In this document: positions 42,651 to 51,352 of the stretch, one piece after another
How the letters are laid out: every line of letters starts with the position of its first letter
How positions within the stretch are numbered: the stretch's first letter is position 1
NCBI GenBank assembly: GCA_019419455.1
Contig: DXZW01000023.1
Span: 1-64,000, forward strand
Reading direction: 5' to 3'
From: Collinsella sp.
GTDB taxonomy: Bacteria > Actinomycetota > Coriobacteriia > Coriobacteriales > Coriobacteriaceae
DNA length: 64,000 bases
Made by a program: the position numbers and the translations under genes
The notes under the pieces: generated by a model
The model's database searches: none
Told to the model about the DNA's origin: nothing
What the model saw: the letters and a program-made list of their open reading frames with translations, nothing else

Positions 42651-42726
42651 GCCTCCGTAGCTCAGGGGATAGAGCACCGCTCTCCTAAAGCGGGTGTCGA
42701 CGGTTCGAATCCGCCCGGGGGCACCA
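42651..42726 (+). tRNA. tRNA-Arg (anticodon CCU)
   Basis: A 76-base tRNA with encoded CCA end. The acceptor stem GCCTCCG pairs with CGGGGGC; the D-loop is AGCTCAGGGGATAGAGC, the anticodon loop CTCCTAA with CCT at 42684-42686, and the T-loop GGTTCGAATCC. It reads AGG codons. Fragments of its 3' half are repeated just downstream. Confidence 0.95.
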
Positions 42727-42778
42727 GAGAATATGACGGCGTCGCGATAGCGGCGCCGTTTCTGGTTTGTGGGGACCG

Positions 42779-42858
42779 CCGGCGGATTCGGACCGTCGAC
42801 ACCCGCGTCGCCAATTTCCCCGCGGGGGGAGTTTTCGAATTCGCCCGGGGGCACCAGA
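42779..42858. repeat. Inverted and direct fragments of the tRNA-Arg 3' half
   Basis: 42779-42806 is an inverted, slightly changed copy of the tRNA stretch 42692-42717 (anticodon arm end to T arm). 42835-42858 is a direct copy of the tRNA 3' end (CGAATTCGCCCGGGGGCACC against CGAATCCGCCCGGGGGCACC), extending past the CCA into AGAG. Such a 3'-end copy looks like an integration-site scar. Confidence 0.75.
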
Positions 42859-42866
42859 GGAATATC

Positions 42867-42899
42867 GAGCCCGGTACCACCACGGTGCCGGGCTCTTTT
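42867..42899 (+). terminator. Terminator downstream of tRNA-Arg
   Basis: GAGCCCGGTACC and GGTGCCGGGCTC form a 12-bp stem with ACCAC loop, followed by TTTT. Confidence 0.85.
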
Positions 42900-42940
42900 G
42901 GTGTTAGAGCTGCGCCTTTCCATGCTAGCGGGTCGCATCA

Positions 42941-42980
42941 AAAGCAAAGCGCCCGCTTGCCGGGGGAGCAAGCGGGCGCT
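42941..42980 (-). terminator. Terminator of the pknB operon
   Basis: On the minus strand AGCGCCCGCTTGC (42980-42968) pairs with GCAAGCGGGCGCT (42960-42948) and is followed by TTGCTTTT. Confidence 0.8.
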
Positions 42981-43030
42981 TCTGAGCGAATATGTTTGCG
43001 GCGTTCGCTGCGCAGATAATAAGCAGCCGA

Positions 43031-44980
43031 CTAGTTGCTTGTACCGGCGTCGTCGCCTGAATCAGTACCAGAGCCAGAAACCGAAACCGTCAGCGTGATC
43101 GTGCTGTCGGTGGACTGCTTGCCAGTGGGGGAGACGCCCGTCACGGTGGCGTTTTCGTTGCCACTCACGGGATTGCCGTTCTGATCGCAGAATGCGATGT
43201 TGTAGAACCCGGCGTTGTTGAGCGCGGTGACGGCGGCGGAGATGCTCTTGCCGTACAGGTTGCCCGGAACGCTGGCCTTGCCAGACTTCTTGGCGATGAC
43301 GACGGTGATCGTGGCGCCGGGCTTCTGCTTGCCGCTGGGGTTCCAGCTAATGACGGTGCCCTCGGTGACGGAATCGTTCTCCTGGTAGCTCACGTTGACG
43401 CCAAAACCGGCCATGTCGAGAGCGTTGCGTGCCTGGGCCTCGGTCATGTCGGTCAGATCGGGGACGGAGGTGGTGTCAGGACCGCTGGAGACCTTATACG
43501 AGATGGTCGTGCCCTTCTCGACTTCCTTGCCGGCATCAGTGCCCTGCTCAAAGACCTGGCCTTCGTCGGCCTCGTTGGCCTCCTCGGTTGCGTTGCCCTT
43601 CAGGCCCACGCTTGCCAGCGCGGCCTCGGCCTGGTCCTTGGTCAGGCCAACGAGCTGCGGAACCTCAACTTTCTCGGAGGGCTTGGGGCCCTTGGAGATC
43701 ACCAGGTTCACCTTGGTGCCCTTGGGCTTCTTAGTGTTGCCGTTGGGGGTCTGCTCGGCAACCTTGCCCTCGTCGACATCGTCGTTATAGCTCTGGTCGA
43801 CAGTTCCGACCTCAAGGCCGGCCTCCTTGATCAGCTCGATAGCGGTCTGCTGGTCCTTGTTAAGCACATCGGGCACCGTAACCTGCTCGCCCCCAAAGAG
43901 CCCGGTGGCGAAGGCCACCACAACGCCAACCACGGCGATTGCGGCGACTACGGCGGCGATAATCTTGTTCTTGTTGGACTTGGGCTGATCGACCTCGTAG
44001 GAACCGGTGGAACCCGAGACGGCGCTGCGGGGGTTGGTCTGTCCGCTTACGCCCGATGCGGGGCGAACCATAGCGCGCGTGGAGTCAGACAGCTCACGGG
44101 TCTTGGTGGCGCCCAGGTCGCCCGCGGCACCGATGATGCGCGTGGGCTCGGAGACGTTGACGGCGCGGCCGGACAGGTAGTTGTTGAGCACCTGGCGCAG
44201 CTCGTCTGCCGTCTGGAAGCGGTTCGACGGGTCCTTTTCCATGCACTTGAGGATGATGCGCTCCAGATCGGCGTCGACGCCGGAGTTGATCTGGCTCGGC
44301 GGTACCGGCAGTTCGTTTACCTGCTTGAGCGCAACCGAGATGGCGTCGTCACCGTCAAAGGGGACGCGACCGGTGGCGCACTCGTACATCACGACGCCCA
44401 GGGAGTAGATATCCGAAGTGGGACCGAGGTCCTGGCCGCGCGTTTGCTCGGGGCTTACGTAGTGGGCGGTGCCCAGTACATTGTTGTCCTGCGTGAGGTG
44501 GCTGTTCTTTGCGCGCGCGATGCCAAAGTCCATGACCTTGATGTTGCCGTCGGGCAGCACCATGATGTTTTGCGGCTTAATGTCGCGGTGGATGATCTCG
44601 TGCTTGTGGGCGACCGAAAGCGCGGAGCTGATCTGCGAGCCGATCTGCGCGACCTTCTTTGGATCGAGGGCGCCGTGGCTCTTGATGCCGCTCTTAAGGT
44701 CGGTACCGCGCAGGTACTCCATGACGATGTAGTAGGTATCGCCATCCTTGCCCCAATCGTAGACGCCCACGATATAGGGGGAGGAGAGACCTGCTGCTGC
44801 CTGGGCCTCCTGCTTAAAGCGGGCGGCGAAGGTGGCGTCGCCGGCATACTGCGGCAGCATGATCTTGACGGCAACCGTGCGGTCGAGGACCTGATCTTGC
44901 GCACGGAAGACGGTCGCCATGCCGCCCGTTCCCACCTTATCCTTGAGGAGGTATCTTCCCCCGAGGACCCTCTGTTCCAT
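43031..44980 (-). CDS. pknB: PASTA-domain Ser/Thr protein kinase PknB
   Basis: A 649-residue membrane kinase that senses cell-wall fragments and controls growth and division. The kinase domain (residues 8-270) has the Gly loop VGTGGMATVF, the Lys in VAVKIMLPQ, HRDIKPQNIMV, DFGIARA and GTAHYVSPEQ. A juxtamembrane linker precedes one membrane helix (KIIAAVVAAIAVVGVVVAFA, near 340). Four extracellular PASTA repeats follow, starting at VTVPDVLNK, VEVPQLVGL, TSVPDLTDM and ASVPGNLYG, with a Ser/Gly/Asp tail. It is the last gene of the minus-strand operon. Confidence 0.97.
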   Translation of the reverse strand: MEQRVLGGRYLLKDKVGTGGMATVFRAQDQVLDRTVAVKIMLPQYAGDATFAARFKQEAQAAAGLSSPYIVGVYDWGKDGDTYYIVMEYLRGTDLKSGIKSHGALDPKKVAQIGSQISSALSVAHKHEIIHRDIKPQNIMVLPDGNIKVMDFGIARAKNSHLTQDNNVLGTAHYVSPEQTRGQDLGPTSDIYSLGVVMYECATGRVPFDGDDAISVALKQVNELPVPPSQINSGVDADLERIILKCMEKDPSNRFQTADELRQVLNNYLSGRAVNVSEPTRIIGAAGDLGATKTRELSDSTRAMVRPASGVSGQTNPRSAVSGSTGSYEVDQPKSNKNKIIAAVVAAIAVVGVVVAFATGLFGGEQVTVPDVLNKDQQTAIELIKEAGLEVGTVDQSYNDDVDEGKVAEQTPNGNTKKPKGTKVNLVISKGPKPSEKVEVPQLVGLTKDQAEAALASVGLKGNATEEANEADEGQVFEQGTDAGKEVEKGTTISYKVSSGPDTTSVPDLTDMTEAQARNALDMAGFGVNVSYQENDSVTEGTVISWNPSGKQKPGATITVVIAKKSGKASVPGNLYGKSISAAVTALNNAGFYNIAFCDQNGNPVSGNENATVTGVSPTGKQSTDSTITLTVSVSGSGTDSGDDAGTSN

Positions 44981-45112
44981 TCCTGCTCCTAACTAACTTA
45001 TTCGCTCAACGATGTGTGTAGTACCAAATCTATGGTCGCTGGGACCGCGTGGCGCCTTGCCGCTAGCTCATCGGCCGTGGCGCGCCCCAAGTATCCGCTT
45101 CGATCACAGGCA

Positions 45113-47983
45113 TCACGCTCCTTGGGCGGCAAGTGCCGCGGTCAGGACGATGCCGGCGATCTTGGCTGCCTTGACGTCGTGTTTGTCGTAATCCTCCAAG
45201 GCCACCGAGATGGCGACCGTGGGTGAATCGTAAGGTGCGAAGCCGACGAACATCGAGTTGACGTTGGTGCCGCCGGTCTCGGCCGATCCAGTCTTGGCGG
45301 CGACCTTGACGCCCGGAATCTGGGCATCGGTGCCGGTGCCGGACTGGACAACCGCGAGCATGGCCTGCTTGACCTGATCGGCCGTGGTGGCGCTGACGGC
45401 CTGGCCGAGCGAGCGGGATTGCGTGGTCTTGACCACGGTTCCGTCGGGGGCGAGCACCTGGGCCACGAAGAACGGGTCCATGACCACGCCGCTGTTGGCG
45501 ATGGCCGCTGCTATCACGCAGTTTTGCATGACGGTGGTCTGCGGACCTGGCGTGTGGTCCATGCCGACAGGCTGGCCGGCGCCTGCCCAGGCGGTCTCCC
45601 ACTCGGTCATGAGCGAGGGGTCGGCCATGATGGAGGCCGCGGTGGTCAGGTCCTGACCGAGCTTTTGGCCGTAACCAAAGGCGTTGGCAAACTGGACGAG
45701 CGAGCTGGCGCCGATCTCGTTGGCCACCTGGCCAAAGACGACGTTGGACGACACGGCAAAGGCCTGTTGCAGGCTGATGGTACCGTAGCTCTCGTTGGCG
45801 TAATTGGTGACCGGCGCGTTGCCGATATCCATGGAGCCGGGCGCCTGGTACGTGCTGGTAAGGCTGGCGGTGCCGGTTTCGAGCGCCGCGGAGAGTGTGA
45901 CGACCTTAAAGGTCGAGCCCGGGGTATAGAGAGCGTCCATGGCGCGGTCGTACATGGAGCCGTCCTCGCCACCGCCCGACTGCATCAGGGCATCGATGTT
46001 GGTGTTGTCATAGGTGGGCGAGCTTGCGCATGCGAGGACCGCGCCGGTGCGCGGATCCATAACCACCACGGCACCCTTAAAGCCCTTGAGTGCCTGCTCG
46101 GCAGCCGTCTGGATGCGCGAGTCGATGGTGAGCTTGGCGGTGTTGCCCGGTTGGTTTTGGCCCGCGAGCGACGCGAGGGCGTTGTCCCAGCTGGAGTAAT
46201 CCTTGGAGCCGGTGAGCGTTTCGTTCATGACGCTCTCGACACCAGCGGTGCCGTACTGCTGGCTTACATAGCCCACCACGTGAGCGGCCATGTTTCCGTT
46301 GGGGTAGGAGCGGGCGTAGGTGCCGTCTTCCTGTTGCAGCGACTCGGCCAGCGTCACGCCGTCGGACGTGATGATGGAGCCGCGCTGGATGTACTTGGAG
46401 CGGGCGATGGTGTGGTTGTTGGTCGGCATGTCCTGATAGTCCTTGGCCTTGATGACCTGGACATAGGTGAGGTTGCCGATAAGGATGGCGAATAGTGCCG
46501 TAAAGGCGAGCACGGCGCGGGTCAGTCGATTGGCGAGCGCCACGCGGCCGAGCACACCGGATTCGGGCGTGTCGAGCAGGCGACGACGCATGCGCGAGCC
46601 GGCGGAGTGGCTGCCGCGGGCATACGAAGACGAAGTGGCGAAGCGCGTGCCGGCCGGGGAGGACGCCGAGGCGACCTGGTCGTCGGTGATGGCGGCCATG
46701 GTGCCGGTGCCGGTGAGCTCGGCCTCGCGACCGGTTGCCTCGTCACCGGCGCGCAGCAGCAGCGCGACGATGATAAAGCTTGCCAGCAGCGAGGAGCCAC
46801 CCTGGCTCATAAAGGGCAGGGTGACGCCGGTCAGCGGGATCAGGCGGGTAACGCCGCCAACGATCAAGAACGCTTGGAAGCTGATAGCGGCCGTAAGACC
46901 GGTGGCGCTAAAGGCGGCAAGGTCGGACTTGGCACGGGCTGCCGTGGTCAGGCCACGTACGGCAAAGAGCATAAACAGGATAAGAACGGCGCCACCGCCC
47001 AAAAGGCCCATCTCCTCGCCGATAGCCGAGAAGATAAAGTCGGACTCGACGACGGGGATGTTGTTGGCCATGCCGTTGCCAATGCCGACGCCAACAAGGC
47101 CGCCGTCGGCCAGCGAGAAGAGGGACTGGACAATCTGGTAGCCCTGGCCCTGTGCATCCTTAAAGGGATCGGCCCAGATCTGGAAACGAACCTGGACGTG
47201 CGACAGGAACTTGTAAGCGCCCACGGCCCCCACGGCCAAGAGCACAAGGCCGATGATGACATACGAGAAGCGACCCGTGGCAACGTAGAGCATCAGCAAG
47301 AAGATGGTGTAGAACAGCAAGGCCGAGCCCAGGTCACGTTCGAAGACAACGACGAGCAGGCATACGCCCCAGACTGCGAACAGCGGCAGCAGCAGGCGCA
47401 GACGCGGAATCTTAAGACCCAAGATCTTGCGGTTGGAGATAGAGAGCAGTTCGCGGTTCTCGGCCAGGTAACCGGCTAGGAACAGCACGATAAAGACCTT
47501 GGCGAACTCGCCGGGCTGAATGGTAAAGCCGGCGATGCGAATCCACAGTTTAGAGCCCGAGATCGTGGTGCCGATAAAGATGGGCAGCATCAGCAAGATG
47601 ATGCCGATGATGCCAAAGGTGTACTTGTAGCGCATGACCACGTCGAGGTTTTTGACCAGCGCAAGCGTCCCCACCATCAACGCCACCGAGATAAACAGGA
47701 TGACGAGCTGCGAGATGGCGAGCGTGGGCGCCAAGCGCGTCACAAACGTGATGCCAATGCCCGAAAGAACAAAGACGATGGGCAGGATGGCCGGGTCGGC
47801 GCCGGGTGCCAGAATGCGCACGGCGATATGCGCCGCGGCGAAGGCGGCAAAGAGACCGATCGGAACGGCAAGTGTCTCAAACGAGATGGCGGCGCCTGCG
47901 GTGAGCACGTACATCGCATACAGCAGGATGACGGGGAACGCCGAGGCGATGAGTAAGAGCAGTTCGGTATTACGGCGACTCAT
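45113..47983 (-). CDS. Natural fusion of a SEDS glycosyltransferase (FtsW/RodA) and a class B penicillin-binding protein
   Basis: One 956-residue chain joins two enzymes that polymerise and cross-link peptidoglycan. Residues 1 to about 410 form the SEDS part with ten or so helices and the conserved GSKLWIRIAGFTIQPGEFAK, VFERDLGSALLFYTIF and LPFMSQGGSSLLASF. A polar linker of about 75 residues (TGREAELTG to SHSAGSRMRRRLLDT) leads to a second membrane anchor (RAVLAFTALFAILIGNLTYV). The transpeptidase has the serine motif PGSTFK, the SSN motif AVSSNVVFG and KTGSAETGG. Normal actinobacteria have separate rodA and pbpA here. No stop or frameshift separates the halves. ATG at 47983; a GTG at 47992 is possible. 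Confidence 0.95.
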   Translation of the reverse strand: MSRRNTELLLLIASAFPVILLYAMYVLTAGAAISFETLAVPIGLFAAFAAAHIAVRILAPGADPAILPIVFVLSGIGITFVTRLAPTLAISQLVILFISVALMVGTLALVKNLDVVMRYKYTFGIIGIILLMLPIFIGTTISGSKLWIRIAGFTIQPGEFAKVFIVLFLAGYLAENRELLSISNRKILGLKIPRLRLLLPLFAVWGVCLLVVVFERDLGSALLFYTIFLLMLYVATGRFSYVIIGLVLLAVGAVGAYKFLSHVQVRFQIWADPFKDAQGQGYQIVQSLFSLADGGLVGVGIGNGMANNIPVVESDFIFSAIGEEMGLLGGGAVLILFMLFAVRGLTTAARAKSDLAAFSATGLTAAISFQAFLIVGGVTRLIPLTGVTLPFMSQGGSSLLASFIIVALLLRAGDEATGREAELTGTGTMAAITDDQVASASSPAGTRFATSSSYARGSHSAGSRMRRRLLDTPESGVLGRVALANRLTRAVLAFTALFAILIGNLTYVQVIKAKDYQDMPTNNHTIARSKYIQRGSIITSDGVTLAESLQQEDGTYARSYPNGNMAAHVVGYVSQQYGTAGVESVMNETLTGSKDYSSWDNALASLAGQNQPGNTAKLTIDSRIQTAAEQALKGFKGAVVVMDPRTGAVLACASSPTYDNTNIDALMQSGGGEDGSMYDRAMDALYTPGSTFKVVTLSAALETGTASLTSTYQAPGSMDIGNAPVTNYANESYGTISLQQAFAVSSNVVFGQVANEIGASSLVQFANAFGYGQKLGQDLTTAASIMADPSLMTEWETAWAGAGQPVGMDHTPGPQTTVMQNCVIAAAIANSGVVMDPFFVAQVLAPDGTVVKTTQSRSLGQAVSATTADQVKQAMLAVVQSGTGTDAQIPGVKVAAKTGSAETGGTNVNSMFVGFAPYDSPTVAISVALEDYDKHDVKAAKIAGIVLTAALAAQGA

Positions 47984-47999
47984 AAGCGGCACTCCCTTT

Positions 48000-49922
48000 C
48001 TAATTCTTATCGGAGGCTTCGGCCTCGGCGGACTGTTCGGCGGTATTCTCGGAATCCGATTCGGAGGTCGAACCCTGGTCGGTGTTATTGCGGATCGTTT
48101 GCGCGTCGATCACCTGACGGGTCTGCTCCTCGTCGATCTGATGGCGGTACTTGGAGATGGTGTCCTGTGCGTCGTCGATGCTCGTCTGCTGAATACCTGC
48201 CTTAAGGCGATTTTGTGTGTCTTCGGGCAGGTCGGACAGTTTGATGGTGGTCGTGCTGTCGAGCCAGTGCAGCTTAAGGCCGAGCGGCTTGCCGGGAATG
48301 CCCCGGTAGACCGCGACGGTGTCCTTGTAGGTGCCCAGGTAGTACGAGCCGGTGATGCCTGCGTAGGCCCAGATGGCTGCCGCCAGCACAAAAGCGATGC
48401 CCAGTACGGTGGCAATGGTGATGTTGCGGCGGCGGACGCGCTTTGCCTCGCGCATGACGCCATCGTCGACCAGGTCAACGACAAGCACGGTGACGTTGTC
48501 ATGCCCGCCGGCGACCAGTGCCGCGTCAACAAGGTTGTCGACGCAAATCTGCGCGGTCGAGGACTGCGTGGCGATGTTTTCGATATCGCTATCGGGAATC
48601 ATGCTCGAAAGACCGTCCGAGCACAGGATCAGGCGGTCGCCTTCCTCGATATGCAGGGTAAAGTGGTCGGCATACATTGCGGGATCCGAGCCCAGCGCGC
48701 GGGTGATGACCGAGCGGTTGGGGTGGACGCGAGCCTCGTCTGCCGTAATCTCGCCGGCGTCCACGAGCTCCTCCACATAGGAGTGGTCGCGGGTCACGCG
48801 GATGAGCGTGCCCTCGTGGAGCAGATAGGCGCGCGAGTCGCCCACGTGGGCGATAGCGAGCATGTCGTTTTCGATATAGGCGCAGGTTGCCGTGCAGCCC
48901 ATGCCAGGCTTGCCAAGCCCGTTGAGCGCAGCCTCGATGACCGCGGCGTTTGCAGCTTCGACGGCGGCCGCCAGTCGTGCGGCGTCGGCTGCCTGCGGCG
49001 CTGTCTTGGCAATGGTCTCGACGGCGATGGAGGAGGCTACCTCACCGGCGGCGTGGCCGCCCATGCCGTCGCATACGCAAAAGAGCGGCGATTGCACCAG
49101 ATAGGAGTCTTCGTTATGCGGGCGCACACAGCCAACATCGGAGCGGGCGCCCCACATGAGCTGCGTGGTCGTGCCGGCGTCGTAGGTCGAGTCAGTCTCG
49201 ACGCGCTCGTCGGTCAGCGGCTCAAAACTCATGGTCGAGCCGGGGTCCTTAAGCTTGGCCTCCACGGCGGCAACGTCAATCTCGGCCGTATCGCCGGGCG
49301 AGACGGTGTCGGCATCGTTGCTCGGGTCGTTGACGTTGGGCGTGGCGGGCTCTTCGGTTGTACGGTCGACAGGCTCGTCGTCTTGCGGGGCGACGGCTGC
49401 AGACTCGGGCGTCGCGAAGTGCGCGGGCGCGGGCGTGCCGTGGGATTGGGAGACATCCTCCGTCGTTGCTGCGGGTACGTCTTCGGTTACAGACTGCATG
49501 GCTTCGGGCGCCGCCGCGGGTTCCGGTGCAGATGCGGACTCGGGTGCTGCGGCGGGTGCCGGCGCTACGGGAAACACCGGTGCCGCGGGCTCGGGAGCCG
49601 CAAATACCGCGGAGCTCTCGGTAATCGCCGTGGCGACGGGTTCGGCAAAGTGAGCCGGCGCGGGCATGTCTTGCGGGACCGCGGGCTGCTCGGTAGCGGC
49701 GTGCACGCCGATGGGGGTGTTACCGCCGTCAGCGTTGTCCTCGGTATCCTCGTCGTCGGTCAGCGTCGGATATTCTTGCGTTACATGCGAAAGAGGCAGG
49801 GAGAACACAGTGTCCTCGGGCTCCACGGGCGCATGGCCCGCCGGGGCGGCATGAACCGGCGCGGTCGCGGGGGCGGCCGACGTCTCTGGCATGGTTGCGG
49901 ACTTGTTCTCCTCGTCGATCAT
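48000..49922 (-). CDS. PP2C-family Ser/Thr phosphatase (PstP-like) with long N-terminal extension
   Basis: Dephosphorylates targets of the operon's kinases. The PP2C domain lies at about residues 255-490: GARSDVGCVRPHNEDSYLV, FCVCDGMGGHAAGEVAS, AHVGDSRAYLL and GGHDNVTVLVVDL supply the metal-binding Asp residues. A membrane helix (ITIATVLGIAFVLAAAIWAY) and an extracytoplasmic tail of about 110 residues follow. In front is an unusual 250-residue Ala/Pro/Glu-rich, probably disordered segment not found in standard PstP. The start overlaps fhaB by four bases (ATGA). Confidence 0.94.
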   Translation of the reverse strand: MIDEENKSATMPETSAAPATAPVHAAPAGHAPVEPEDTVFSLPLSHVTQEYPTLTDDEDTEDNADGGNTPIGVHAATEQPAVPQDMPAPAHFAEPVATAITESSAVFAAPEPAAPVFPVAPAPAAAPESASAPEPAAAPEAMQSVTEDVPAATTEDVSQSHGTPAPAHFATPESAAVAPQDDEPVDRTTEEPATPNVNDPSNDADTVSPGDTAEIDVAAVEAKLKDPGSTMSFEPLTDERVETDSTYDAGTTTQLMWGARSDVGCVRPHNEDSYLVQSPLFCVCDGMGGHAAGEVASSIAVETIAKTAPQAADAARLAAAVEAANAAVIEAALNGLGKPGMGCTATCAYIENDMLAIAHVGDSRAYLLHEGTLIRVTRDHSYVEELVDAGEITADEARVHPNRSVITRALGSDPAMYADHFTLHIEEGDRLILCSDGLSSMIPDSDIENIATQSSTAQICVDNLVDAALVAGGHDNVTVLVVDLVDDGVMREAKRVRRRNITIATVLGIAFVLAAAIWAYAGITGSYYLGTYKDTVAVYRGIPGKPLGLKLHWLDSTTTIKLSDLPEDTQNRLKAGIQQTSIDDAQDTISKYRHQIDEEQTRQVIDAQTIRNNTDQGSTSESDSENTAEQSAEAEASDKN

Positions 49923-50335
49923 CGACGGTTCACCTTCATGACCACGTCGCCAATCTGGACTTCGTCGCCCTCGCGCAGCGTTGCGGGTTCCACCAGCTGG
50001 CGGCCGTTGACGAGCGTGCCGTTAAGCGAGTTGAGGTCCTCGATAATAAGTGCCGGACCCTGCAGCGAAAAACGCGCATGCGAGGCCGAGACAAACGGTT
50101 CGTTGATGCAGATGTCCGACGACGGCGAACGGCCGACGATGACGGGGCCGAGCATATCCACGTGGATGCCGCGGATGCCGCGCGGGCCCTTGTCCACATC
50201 GATCGTCCAGATGGCCGAGTCGCGGCGCTGGCCGCGGACGAGCCCCACGCCGGTCTTCATGACGGCAAACAGGAAGATATAAAGCAGGACGACCAGGACG
50301 ATGCGGCCTGCAAACAGGACGATATCGATGTTCAT
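49919..50335 (-). CDS. fhaB: FHA-domain protein FhaB-like, membrane-anchored
   Basis: A 138-residue protein. One membrane helix (VLFAGRIVLVVLLYIFLFAV) precedes an FHA domain (residues about 60-138) with the phosphothreonine-binding elements VIVGRSPSSDICI, VSASHARFSL and LNSLNGTLVNG. In mycobacteria the counterpart (FipA/FhaB) links PknA/PknB signals to FtsZ and division. It lies between fhaA and the phosphatase and overlaps the latter. Confidence 0.92.
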   Translation of the reverse strand: MNIDIVLFAGRIVLVVLLYIFLFAVMKTGVGLVRGQRRDSAIWTIDVDKGPRGIRGIHVDMLGPVIVGRSPSSDICINEPFVSASHARFSLQGPALIIEDLNSLNGTLVNGRQLVEPATLREGDEVQIGDVVMKVNRR

Positions 50336-50341
50336 AAGCGA

Positions 50342-51352
50342 CTATCCCCTAAATTCGAACGTGCTCAGGCCAAACGTCAGCAGGTCGCCGTTGCGCAGCG
50401 GGCAGCGCGTGATGCGACGGTTGTTGACGAGCGTGCCGTTGGTGGAGTTGAGGTCCTCGATCGACCAGTCCGAGCCGGTAAAGGTGAGCTGGGCATGACG
50501 GCGCGACACGTTGGGGTCGCGCAGGGCGATGTCGGAAACCGAGCGCTCGCGACCGATGGTCACCTGTGCGGAGGTGATGGCGTGGCTCTCACCGCTTACA
50601 ACGTCGACGAGCTGGGCGAGCGGACGCTGCGGGGCGCGAGAGCTTGCCATGTTGGAGGCGATGCTGGCTGCGGCGCCAAGGCCAGCGGCGGCGCCGGTCG
50701 CGGCGGCTCCGCCCATGCCGGCAAGCGCGTCGCGCGAGACGGTTTGGGGCACGGGGATGGGTGCGGCGGCGGGATCGGGCATATTGGGCGCAAAGGGGTC
50801 GGCCACGGCAAGCGGGTCGGGAGTGGCAGCACGAGGTGCCGGCTGCTGCTGCGGCATAGCAGCGGGGTGTTGCTGCGGGGCGGCAAACTGCTGCTGGCCG
50901 GCGCGCGGGGCGCTGGCGGCACGGCTCGCGGCTGAGTTGTTCTGGCCCAGGCCGTTTTGGTAGGCGCGCTCTTCCTCGTACAGGCGACCGAGCGTGGGGG
51001 CATCGACGTTCTCGGCAAAGACCGAGAACTTGCCGCCGCGCAGCTGCGGGTCGATCATAAAGCGAACGAGGGGCTCGCCGACAAAGACGTAGCGGCGCTT
51101 TTCGGCCTGCGCTTTCACAAACTCGCGGACCTCGCGCGAAAGCTCGGGATAGAACGGGGCGAGCATGGGATCGTCGTCGGCGGCAATCAGGATGGTATAG
51201 AGCGCCGGCGCGGTGTTGACGCCGTTGATCACCAGAGTCTGATCCTCCATGTCGCGAGCGGCCTGCTTGGCAAGCTTCTTAAAGGAGAACGGGGCACGGG
51301 TGGCACCGAAGATGCCGGCCACGTGGTCCTCGAAGATGTTCAGGAAGTTCAC
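50342..51352 (-). CDS. fhaA: FhaA-like protein (DUF3662 plus FHA domain)
   Basis: A 336-residue cytoplasmic protein. Residues 1-125 are the DUF3662 domain (MNFLNIFEDHVAGIFGATRA, FVKAQAEKRRYVFVGEPLVR). A Gln/Ala/Pro-rich linker (about 130-245) separates it from the C-terminal FHA domain with VTIGRERSVSDIAL, NVSRRHAQLTF and LNSTNGTLVNNRRI. In mycobacteria FhaA binds phosphorylated MviN/MurJ to regulate peptidoglycan synthesis. Six bases separate it from fhaB. Its start overlaps the upstream kinase gene by four bases. Confidence 0.93.
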   Translation of the reverse strand: MNFLNIFEDHVAGIFGATRAPFSFKKLAKQAARDMEDQTLVINGVNTAPALYTILIAADDDPMLAPFYPELSREVREFVKAQAEKRRYVFVGEPLVRFMIDPQLRGGKFSVFAENVDAPTLGRLYEEERAYQNGLGQNNSAASRAASAPRAGQQQFAAPQQHPAAMPQQQPAPRAATPDPLAVADPFAPNMPDPAAAPIPVPQTVSRDALAGMGGAAATGAAAGLGAAASIASNMASSRAPQRPLAQLVDVVSGESHAITSAQVTIGRERSVSDIALRDPNVSRRHAQLTFTGSDWSIEDLNSTNGTLVNNRRITRCPLRNGDLLTFGLSTFEFRG

